A program made the translations under genes and the position numbers. A stretch of DNA of 64,000 bases from Diplonema papillatum (taxonomy: Eukaryota; Euglenozoa; Diplonemea; Diplonemida; Diplonemidae): positions 84,980 through 148,979 of the forward strand of contig JAPJBO010000572.1 of assembly GCA_030068145.1 (NCBI GenBank), in the 5' to 3' direction. Within the stretch, counting starts at the first letter, position 1. Every line of letters starts with the position of its first letter. Shown in pieces: positions 53,101 through 62,675 of this stretch. The notes under the pieces are model-generated. The model was given only the letters and a program-made list of their open reading frames with translations. It had not been told where the DNA came from and ran no database searches.

Positions 53101-54760
53101 CATAGCTGTCAGCCACAAGGTTGCCACATTGTGGCCCCATTTAGCCACAAAGTAGCCACAAACCTTGTGGCTACCGTTGTGGCTAATTATGCAAAATTTT
53201 GGTATCACGGAAACCCGCGTGGAACTAGCTTTTTCGGCCAGAAAATGCATCTGAAACACATTTTCTGATGATTTTGACAGGTTTTTGGGCCAGCATTTTG
53301 GTGAGCTGCTTCACCCTGGGCTCGGCATCCTGGTTGCGCACCCTGGGGTACCATTGGTAAACGGTTTACTAAAACTCTACTGCTACTAAAGTAGTAGTAG
53401 GCATTATGCACACAGAATCGTGCATAATTCAGGTTAGCGAGAGTGACAGACCCGTTCTACTTGCACAGCGCTTACCATTTCTGTCCTAAAACCCTCTGAG
53501 AGGGCCTCAACCAGCGACCGGCGCTCTCCGAGCCTCTTCAATGACCCCAGAGGAGGAGTGGGAGAGAGCGGCAACCAATACCGCCGCAGCAATCAGATTT
53601 GAATGATGCTAGAAAGCTGCAAAGAAAAGTGTCAGCCGTCTGATAATAGTCAGGAGCTGGCGGATGGTGACTGAGCTTGAGCTCCCTGCCGCGGGCCTGC
53701 GGCCGTGCTGCCCGGCAGGCTGGGACCGGTATTGTCGGCAAGTCAGCCACCAGAAGCCATTTCCCTTGTGCCCTGGCTGGAATTTCCAAGACGTGTGAGA
53801 GATTGCCCCCGCTACTTTTCTCGGATACTTTTTCATGGCTCCTTCTTGAACTCTTTCGGACATTGATTGCATCAAGTGTACCAGTGCCACTCAGTAACAG
53901 CTGTTGGGTACAGGGAGTCAGTCACACTGTCAGTGTGCTCCTGCTGTACTATGCCTGCTGCCGTGTAGTTGCGCTCAACGGCCGCGCACTGCGCACTTTG
54001 CAAGCAAGCAAGCAAACTCGCTGGTGACGGGGTAGCTTGCACACCGAGCAGAAGAGCTGTCGTAATTGTGAAATGCTCTGCCGTTTGCTGGGTCGTTGCT
54101 GTCCTCCTGCGTATCCCAGAATATCAGCGTGCTTTGTCGTCGTTACTAGTAACCTTAGACCACGGTTGTCACCACCTGCGTGGTTTGGTCCTTTGGCAGG
54201 AAAAGTTGGAGACTATGAACCCCGCAACTGAACGGGTTTGCGGACAAGAGACCCTTTGAACTAAATCGATTCCTTGCCTGCTCCGAAACCTGTCAACAGA
54301 AGCATTGGCAGGTTCGTACTGACTGCTGTCTGAACTATCAACTTCGCTTTCGACGGGTTCGTCTTCCTCCGGTGCACTCTCCGACTCAAAATGTACTAGA
54401 ATTATGGCATTAGCATTAGTTTTGCGACCGTGTTGGCACGATGCGGCAGTTTGTTGTTGTTTTCTGAACTTTTCAAGCCTTGAATTGCTTCGGTGTTGTA
54501 CGAAATTACTGATAGAGTTGCCAACGTTGCCGCTGACTCGCGGCTGAGGATACCGAGGCCAGGGCGAAGCAGCTTATCCAAATTCTGGCTCAAAAACCTG
54601 TCAAAATCGTCAGAAATTGTGTTTCGAAAAAGCTAGTTTCACGTGGTTTTCCTGGGTACCAAAATTTTGCATAATTAGCCACAAAGGTAGCCACAAGGTT
54701 TGTGGCTACTTTGTGGCTCCCAATTAGCCACTAGTGGCTATCTTGTGGCTGACAGCTATG
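53101..54760. mobile_element. TIR element, 1660 bp, 7-bp TSD, GTGGC-rich subterminal repeats
   Basis: The ends are CATAGCTGTCAGCCACAAGG and its inverse; AACAGAG is duplicated at 53094-53100 and 54761-54767. The terminal ~100 bp on each side are inverted and built from GCCACAA / TTGTGGC boxes, ending in GCATAATTAGCC and AAAATTTTG. The interior is unique and noncoding. Confidence 0.87.
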
Positions 54761-55037
54761 AACAGAGAACCGGTTGTTACTTCGAGCTGAAGGAATGCCC
54801 ACTCCTCACCAAACGACAAACAACTGTGTCGGATACAAGGCCGGGGAGGCTGGTGAGAACCACTGTCACCAAACAACCAAACAGTTTTCTTTTGCCGCGG
54901 CGGCACCACGGATTCGTCACCCGGCCGTACAGGCCCCGATGGGGAGAAGCCGCGCAGGTGCTGGCGGCAAGCAAGAAAAGCCCACCCGCAGCGACGCGAA
55001 CGTAGTGGGAGGAAAGGCACCCTGAGCAATCGGAAGG

Positions 55038-57212
55038 CAGTGTGAGACTTAGCTATAGCTAGCTGATAGCTAGCTATAGCTAGCTAGCTATAGCTGAAAA
55101 TAGCTAAAATAGCTAAAATAGCTGACTGAGCATTTTCGACGGAAATGTCACTATTCCGACTATTTTCTCGGATTTTGTGCCGTTTTCCACAGTTTACCGG
55201 GATTTTTCAGGCAGATGATCAGCATGAGGTTCACCGTGCTACCCCCCCCCCTTCATCGGGCTTCCCCCCTGTATACTATAGACTACTGCACAGTAATGGG
55301 TCTGGCTTGCTGCACTCTGGCAGTCTCTGCTAACAGTGCTGGTAGACTTGTATCGTAGTGCCTGGGGGGAAACCCGACGCACCACAAACAATCCTTTTCA
55401 TTTCCGGGTCCATTTCTCGCATCGGAGCTGATCGCGAGCAGGAATTCGAAAAAAGTCTGCCACGTGGAGTCACGGTGGACCAGCCAAGAAATGTCACCAG
55501 CCAGGGATCGATTCCTGTCCTTCCCACTGCAAACCTGTGGTTTCCAAGCCCGGTGCCTGCATCTTGTAAGGACCCCCGAACCACGCACATACTGGATGGT
55601 CCCTGGTCTATTTTTCACGGATCTCTTCATCAGAGCTCATCGCGAGCAAAAAGTCGTCGAAAAAGGTCTGCTGCGTGAACCAGTAACATAATGCCACCAC
55701 CAGGGGATCGATACCCGTCCTGCTCAATGCACACCGGGTGGTTTCCAAGCCCGGTGCTCTGCATCTTGTAAGAACCCACGGACCACGCACATACTGGATG
55801 GTCCCTGGTCTATTTTTCACGGATCTCTTCATCGAAGCTGATCGCGAGCAAAAAGTCGTCGAAAAAGGTCTGCTGCGTGAACCAGCAACATAATGCCACC
55901 ACCAGGGGATCGATACCCGTCCTGCTCAATGCACACCGGGTGGTTTCTACGCCCGGTGCTCTGCATCCTATAAGAACCCACGGACCACGCACGTAGTGTT
56001 TGATTCCCGGGTCTATTTTTCACGGATCTCTTCATCGAAGCTGATCGCGAGCAAAACTTTGTCGACAAAGGTCTGCTACGCGGACCAGCAACAGAATGCC
56101 ACCAGCCAGGGGATCGATACCGTCCGTGTTCAATGCACACCTGGTCAGGCTGGTGGTTTCTACGCCCGGTGCCCTGCAAATTGTAAAAACTACTGACCAC
56201 GCACATAGTTTTCTGTCTCCGGGTCTATTTTTCACGGATCTCTTCATCGGAGCTGTTCGCAAGCAAAAATTCGTCGGAAAAGGTCTGCTATGTGGACCAG
56301 CGGGAAAATGTCGCCAACCAGGGGATCGAAACCCGTTCTTCCCAGTGCACACCGGTGGTTTCCACGCCCGGTGCCCTGCATCTTGCACGGACCCACGAAC
56401 AATGCACATACTTTTTCGTTTCCGGGTCTATTTTTCACAGTTCTTTTCATCGGAGCTGATTGCGAGCAAAAATTCGTCGAAAAAGGTCAGCTACATGGAC
56501 CAGCGGGAAAAAGTTACCAACCAGGGGGTCGATACCCGTCTTGCTCGATGCCCACCTGGTGGTTTCCACACCCGGTGCCCTGCATCATGCACGGACCCAC
56601 GAACCACGCGCATACTTTTTCGTTTTCGGGTCTATTTTTCACGGATCTCTTCATTGCAGCTGATCGCGAGCTAAAATTCGTCGAAAAAGGCCTGCCGCGT
56701 GGTCCGGCGGGAAAATGCCACCACCCAGGGGATCGATTCCCGTCCTTCTCAATCCACACGTGGCGGCTTCCACGCCCGGCGCCCTGCAACTTGTAAAGGG
56801 CCCCGAACCACGCACATAGTTTTTCGTCTCCGGGTCTATTTTTCACGGATCTCTTCATCGGAGCTGAAAACGAGCAAAAACTCGTCGAAAAAGGTTTGCT
56901 ACATGGACCAGCGGGAAAATGTCACCAGCCAGGAAATCGATACCCTGCACACGCCGTGACACGGCCCGGAGAGGGCGGGGGGGGGTACCAGGGGGGGGTT
57001 GGGCGACTCTGAAAACGAGAACGAGGCAGAAAATCTGGTTTCGTCGCAATTTTTTTGCATTTTTGGGCACCTACCTGAGGTTTTCTGACGAAGAAGACGT
57101 GAACATATTTTCAGTCGTCTGGGCAGCTATTTTAGCTATTTTTAGCTATAATTACGACGATAAATAGCTAAAAATAGCTAGCTGGCCAAATAGCTAGCTA
57201 AGTCTCACACTG
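55038..57212. mobile_element. TIR element, 2175 bp, 7-bp TSD, satellite-filled
   Basis: The ends are CAGTGTGAGACTTAGCTA and its inverse TAGCTAAGTCTCACACTG; CGGAAGG is duplicated at 55031-55037 and 57213-57219. Subterminal TAGCTA boxes are dense on both sides. The interior contains eight satellite units. It is related to 50116-51794 by the CAGTGTG tip and the cargo. Confidence 0.9.
55380..56950. repeat. ~205-bp satellite, eight units, inside the TIR element
   Basis: The landmarks are the same as at 50400-51490, with the GGATCGATACCCGTCC-type box near 55506, 55704, 55905, 56110, 56322, 56527, 56736 and 56935. Confidence 0.88.
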
Positions 57213-57219
57213 CGGAAGG

Positions 57220-58799
57220 AGCTGCCCACAAGCACCCACAGACACGCAACCACCTACATAAGTACGCCGAAGTTCAAAAACTTGAAGACATGCAATGATG
57301 GAACCTCCGCTCAAATAGTAGTGGGCGCAGGGAAGCCACCGAGCGAAAAACGTACAATCAAGCAAACACTGTTTTCTTCCTGCTTTCACCCAAACCGGCA
57401 AACAAGCGGCCCAGTACAGCCGGCCTAACCTCGAAGCCGGCTCACAGAGCGGCTGTTCTTTTCTTCTTAGAATCGCGGTCCGTTGGGCCGGTGGAAAGGA
57501 AGGTGCCTGATGGAAAAAAAAATTTTAACACACCTGTTCCTGGAATGCAGAATCGGGGGCGACGAGAGAGCGACCATGTGGAGCAGGGCTGGTTAGCCAC
57601 AACTTGCCACAATGTGGCCCATTGGGCCACAACTTTAGCCACAATGTTGTGGCTAAATTGTGGCTAAATGCGCAAATTTTTTGATCGAAAAAAAGACCAC
57701 CCAAAACACGCTAAACACCGTTTTTCGGGTAGATTTTCGTGTTTTTTGGATGGTTTTGGGTATTCTGGGCCTCATACCCCCCCAATAGACCTCGAGTTCG
57801 CCTTTCGTGGATTCGAGTGGTTTTTGCCAACTTGCAGCCAAGTGCTGCCAATTTCTGGGGTGACTCAGCCAGAATTCGCTATTATTTTGCGAAATCCGCG
57901 GCTTGTGGGGGTTTTCCCGGATGGTACTGGACCCTTTCGACAATTTCAGGTGGATTCTGTGCGAATAAACGGGGGAAATGCTTGCCAGGCTCCCCGGTCC
58001 CGTGCGCTGCGCAACACGGGACTCGCCTTTCCTCTCAGCAGTCCTGATTCAGGCTGCGAAAGCTTGACATCCTTCAATTCATGCCACTGACATTCTGAAT
58101 TGAAGTTGTTCCAGCCGCGGACCTGCATGCAACGACGTTCACTCATCCACTCATCCGCTTTTTCGTTCTTCTTCGTCACGGCTTAGTTCAGTGCGAATCG
58201 CACCGAGCCTGGTCACCAGGTTGGTGCTGCTCGGAGCCGCACCCGAGGGAGATGCAGAACAGGTTGTATCACAACCGGTGCGCATCAGCTCTGCATCGCC
58301 GTGCACTGCACGGTGTAGCACTGCCCAGGCGCGGCGAGACCAGTGACCGTCATCCTGCTCGGTGTTCAGGAGGAGGTGACCCGCTTGGCAGGCAGCACCG
58401 CTGCGCAGTGTACTCTTCCGTACTCTGCACCGTGCAAGCGCCAGTCATGTGCTTACCAGACTCTCGGTTTCGCGTTCTCATCATGGCATCAAATTTGACG
58501 GTGAAATCAGCCCCCAGCCTGAGTCCAGGATAGGTTGCTTGCAATGCAACAGTTGCAACAAGTAATCGATGAACGGAAACTTTTTACAGTAGCAAGGAAC
58601 CGACAGCAAACTGGTGCACGGGTCGGTGCAAATCCTGTGCAACGGGTTTGCGGACATGATCGTGTCGCATTCGTAGTGAACTGTTGAAGTCATTATCCGC
58701 GATGACAGCCTACCCCGGGACTTGGACCGAGTCCTGCTGTCGAAAATACCACAGTGTTCAAAATCGCCGGCGATTGAATCGGTCTGGACAGCAGGCTGG
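57220..58799. other. Spacer with the left end of a GTGGC-type element
   Basis: At about 57586-57670 CAGGGCTGGTTAGCCACAAC is followed by repeated GCCACAA/TTGTGGC boxes and GCGCAAATTTTT. This resembles the ends of 53101-54760, but no right end was found. 57670-58799 has no supported gene or repeat. Confidence 0.5.
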
Positions 58800-60153
58800 T
58801 CGCCACACGGACGTATGGAGTGGGAGTCTGGGGCCTGAGCGTCCCCCGGCAGACGGGGAAAGACCTGGAAGCGCTGCACTACAAGGCAGCGAAGTACGTC
58901 ATTGGGTGTCCCCTGAGCGCGAAGAGAGAGGCGGTTTATGCCGAGGCTGGACTCCAGCCATTCGCGACTCTGGCGGCCTACGAAGCGACGCGGGTTCGAC
59001 AGCTCCTGCTACGCTCGGCTCGAGCTCCCTCCGACAGGCTCGCCGGGACCTCAAACAGGTGGCAAAAGGAGACGGACAAGGTGGCCGCAACAACAGGACT
59101 CGCGAAAGCGAAAATCGTACGGACTCAGTGCACGAACTCCTTCGCACCGTGGGAAGCGCCTCCGACGATACACATGGGATGCAAGCTGGACGGCGGGTTC
59201 AAGAAGAGCGGCGATGCTGCGAGAAATCGCCGAGCGGCAGAGGAGAAGATCGGCAGGCTCCCTCCCGCCGACGTAACCATTTGTACGGATGGCTCCCTGA
59301 CTACCCCTGCCGACGGCCTCCCACAGGGCTCGTACGGCATAGTGGTAGAGACCAAGGAAGGTCTCACGACGCTCGCGAAGAACATCGGTCTTTGCCACTC
59401 GAGCTTCCTCGCCGAGCTGAGAGCGATCGTCGTGGCACTCATGGAGGCCTGCTCGTGGGCTCCCGGCGACAGGCGGGTTCTACTGGTACTCACCGACTCG
59501 CAGTCCGCTCTCGCCGCGCTCAAAGATCATCAGCGAAACGGCGTCCTTGAGAGACTTGCGTGGCGGGCCCTCAAAATCCTCGCGACACGGTGGCAGGTGT
59601 ATCTCCAATACGTGCCCAGCCACTGCGGGATCCCAGGCAACGAGCGCGCCGACGAGGAAGCGACGAAGGCGCACGGCCTCCCCGCAGCAAAACCCGTGAT
59701 CGACTACGACATGGTCAAGGCGATCGTGAAGAAGGGGAGAAAGGAGTACCGCTGTCAGAAGCTGAAAGCCCACCCGTACAACAGGCCGCCATCTCGGCGC
59801 TGAGGGTGGGTGCGTCCCCAATGGTGTACGGCTTCGCCCAGACTGGAGGAAACTCCCCCCTGGCCGGCACATACGTCCGGGGACGCACGGCAAGGACGCA
59901 CGACGGCCTCTGCAGCGAGTGCGGAGCGAAGTACTCGCTCGCGCATGCTATCGAAGGGTGCCCCACAGCCACGGCCTACTGGGACCTGGCCGGGTTAGCA
60001 CCAGAGGACCGAACGACACGACATGTCGTCGGAAAGAACCCGCACCTGGCGCTGGGATACTTTGCCAGCCGAGGGCTGGTACCTCAGGAGTTCGCGGACG
60101 CGGTCTTGTCGAGCCGCCGAGACGACGCAATGGCTGAAGGGGGGTCAGGGTAG
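58800..60153 (+). mobile_element. 5'-truncated non-LTR ORF2 C-terminus with RNase H, frameshifted
   Basis: YGVGVWGLSV, ALHYKAAKYVIGCPLSAK is post-RT sequence. RNase H follows: VTICTDGSLTT (Asp), SSFLAELRAIVVALMEA (Glu), VLLVLTDSQSALAAL (Asp) and VPSHCGIPGNERADEEATK. Near 59781 a one-base indel shifts the frame; reading then continues as AAISALRVGASPMVYGF and ends with the knuckle CSECGAKYSLAHAIEGC and a stop at 60153. It differs clearly from the copy at 46427, so a second family is present. Confidence 0.83.
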
Positions 60154-61326
60154 CGCCTTCCCGGTAGAGCGCCCGACTCCGAAGGCGAGCCGCGCCAGAG
60201 AAGCCGAAGCGAAGCTCCCGCCGCCCGCCAAGACGAACCAAGAATTTCTGTTTTTTTTTTTTTTTTTCTTTCGTCTTTCAATCTCCTCCTTGCGATTCTA
60301 TCTCCCAAATGCCCCCACAACGGCACCGGGTCTCTTCCGCCCCACCACCCAGGAGGTGAGGGCCCAGACCAACACCAGATGTATGTACGGCATGCTTGAA
60401 AGTGCACGAACAAAAAAAAAGAAGGGACGACGCCAAGGAAACAGGAGAAAAAAAAAAAAGACACGGAGGGCGCAGCACGACCCAAGCATGCAGAGACATA
60501 AGAGACTAATGGGCCTAATTGACTTCCCCCCTTCATCCCCTCCTCGCCCCCGTCCCCGCAACCCATTCTTTTCTTATTGTTGATTTTATTACTTTTAACA
60601 TCATAAATATCACAAGACTGACGCTCTCGGGGGCACCACAACAATCTCAGCATGATGAGAGGAAAAGCAGTGTCAAAACAGCAAAGCAGAGGCACAAACC
60701 GCCCTAAAGATTAGCGACACCCCTCTATTTCCTTCCCTTCTATGTCACTCGTACTATGTGCCTCTCTAAGGCGACAGTACGTTTGAAACCCTTTTTTTTA
60801 TTTATTTTTTTTGTCTCCGCTATTGCTCTACCATTCACACCCTCCTCTACGCCTCATCATCCCATCATCATTTAATCATTCCTTCTTTTTCCTCTTATCT
60901 ACTCCTTTTTCCCGTTTTCACATTCCATCTCTTACATCCATCACTTCCTCCCCACTCCGCCGCAGCGCTCGTGCGAAAAACGAGAATGCTGGGGCAGAAC
61001 CGCACGAAAACAGCAGAGAAGCCCCAAGCAAACCACAGCAAGAGGCGACACACGGGGAGGAAACCACCCCCAAGAAAAACGAAAGAGCGTGCAACTGCTC
61101 CAGCATTCCCTCCCTGAGCTTCCCCTCTCGGGCCACGGCACGAGCCAGAAAGAAGCTCCCCAACCGGACTTCTAACCGGAGCCGACAACAAGGCACCCCG
61201 GAAACCGTTCCTCCTCCCGACCTAACGGAGCTAAAGGATGGCCAGGTACATTCATGTTCCCGATGTTTCCCTCTCAAAAGGCTAAGGCCCAGCCTCCGTT
61301 TGTTGTCCTAGTGAGCTCTATACATC
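60154..61326. other. Region with oligo(T)/oligo(A) tracts and a Cys-containing ORF end
   Basis: An oligo(T) of 18 lies at about 60250-60267 and A-rich tracts at 60411 and 60450. An open frame ends at 61311 with KNERACNCSSIPSLSF and GQVHSCSRCFPLKRLRPSLR. It runs straight into the A tract and the SL, so it may be the 3' end of a retrocopied RNA. No family was recognised. Confidence 0.35.
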
Positions 61327-61346
61327 AAAAAAAAAAAAAAAAAAAA

Positions 61347-61385
61347 AACCAACGATTTAAAAGCTACAGTTTCTGTACTTTATTG
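61347..61385 (+). other. Genomic copy of the 39-nt spliced-leader exon
   Basis: The sequence has the start AACCAACG and the end CAGTTTCTGTACTTTATTG. The T. brucei SL exon has the same length, with AACTAACG and CAGTTTCTGTACTATATTG at identical positions. It is preceded by about 20 A (61327-61346) and followed by 12 A, not by a GT donor, so it is not an SL RNA gene. It is the 5' end of a reverse-transcribed, trans-spliced mRNA. Confidence 0.9.
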
Positions 61386-61413
61386 AAAAAAAAAAAACCA
61401 ATGTCTACAACCA

Positions 61414-62511
61414 GTGTCTGAAAAGCGGATCATCGAACTGTCATCAATCAAGGACGACCTCAAGCGGCTCCTGTCCATCTGCGGGCCCATCGAAGGTTTC
61501 GCCGTCCTTTTCGAGAAGATGGGAGGAACAGCTGCTATCGAAGACGTGCGCAATGCGGTCGGGTTCTTCCGGTCCAACGGCGTGAAGCTTGTACGATTGA
61601 GGGAGAACTGCGATGTGCAGAAGGTTTTCCGGACAGTGAGGGAGTCCGGCTACAGCGCCTATTATGCTGAGTGGGCGCTGGCAGAACCGGGGTGGACGGA
61701 GCTGAAAACGTTCCAGCGAGCAGAGGCCAGGAAAGATACGACCGTCAGACCTTTCCACGAGGTCTTGCGAGCCTTGGAAGACACGGCCATCGAAGCCAGG
61801 GTCATAAGGTCGGGGGCGAACGAGTACTTGATAAAGGTGCGCCCCGAGTCCCAGAACAAATGGGAGGACCTGGCCGAACTGCTGGACCCATCCGGGATGG
61901 CCCTGAAGCACGGTGAAAGGTACATCGTGACAAAAGCACGACGCGAGGACCAGCGCAAGGTCTTCATAGAACGTTCAAAGAAGAAGTTCGGCCTCACTGG
62001 ATGCGACCGGACGTGGCACTCCTTAGAGGTCTCAGGCGCCTTAGCCACTGCAGCAATCCGCCCTGAAAGCGGCCTAACCGTTTACCCGGTTTTCGGCCTA
62101 CGGCCGGGGTTTGTTGCTTACGTGGTGGAGGGCCTCAGCCCCATCGACGAAGCTGAGCTCGCCCGGACCCCCTTCACCACCCCGTTTGGAAACGTGCTCC
62201 GCTTTGGGCACATAGAAACCCTAATGCAACCGGTGTCAGAGGTGGAGGAGCCGGAACACCTTGCCGACGACACTAGTGGCAGTGAGAGTGGCATCGGCGA
62301 TGACGCAGACGGAGACGGAGCAACACAGAGCGCAGCTGGAAAAGAGGAAGAAGGTACGAACGAAACGAACGAGAGCGCAGCCGGGGGCGGCACCCAGAAC
62401 ACGGAGGAATCCGTTGTCACCGGAAGCGATAGGGAGAGGCGCGGGACGAAGCGGGCAGCCTCATCCGAAATGGGTTTCACCCCACCGCCAAAGACGCCAC
62501 CCAGACTGTAG
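61414..62511 (+). CDS. ORF1 of the SL-bearing non-LTR element
   Basis: 365 codons are open from just after the SL. Counting back, the frame is free of stops to 61387 but has no ATG; the first in-frame ATG is at residue ~36. An ATG at 61401 is in another frame and stops after six codons, so a one-base change near the start is likely in this copy. The protein is basic and folded-looking for ~270 residues (SIKDDLKRLLSICGPIEGFA, NEYLIKVRPESQNKWEDLAE, VFGLRPGFVAYVVEGLSP) and ends in an acidic Ser/Gly/Glu tail with RRGTKRAASSE. Its position before the endonuclease ORF makes it the ORF1 (RNA-binding) protein by inference. Confidence 0.65.
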   Translation: MSEKRIIELSSIKDDLKRLLSICGPIEGFAVLFEKMGGTAAIEDVRNAVGFFRSNGVKLVRLRENCDVQKVFRTVRESGYSAYYAEWALAEPGWTELKTFQRAEARKDTTVRPFHEVLRALEDTAIEARVIRSGANEYLIKVRPESQNKWEDLAELLDPSGMALKHGERYIVTKARREDQRKVFIERSKKKFGLTGCDRTWHSLEVSGALATAAIRPESGLTVYPVFGLRPGFVAYVVEGLSPIDEAELARTPFTTPFGNVLRFGHIETLMQPVSEVEEPEHLADDTSGSESGIGDDADGDGATQSAAGKEEEGTNETNESAAGGGTQNTEESVVTGSDRERRGTKRAASSEMGFTPPPKTPPRL

Positions 62512-62675
62512 CCTTAACCTAACAAAGCAGCGACGACGTCGAGCTCTGTGTCGCAAACGCCCAGCTGCAGCTTTCACGATCAGCACCATCACACCCAGGC
62601 AACAAGTAGCTCTCTCCCTGGCCCTGGCCCACGCCTGATGCCGCAACCCCTTAACCCGGGCGGCGGCGCTTTGGC

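Noticed and set aside
50220..56960. ORFs of 60-190 codons in the ~205-bp satellite
   Set aside because: Every unit gives similar peptides in several frames of both strands; these come from the repeat, not from genes.
61347..61400. An SL RNA gene
   Set aside because: The SL exon is followed by an A tract instead of a GT donor, Sm site and T-run, and preceded by poly(A) instead of a promoter.
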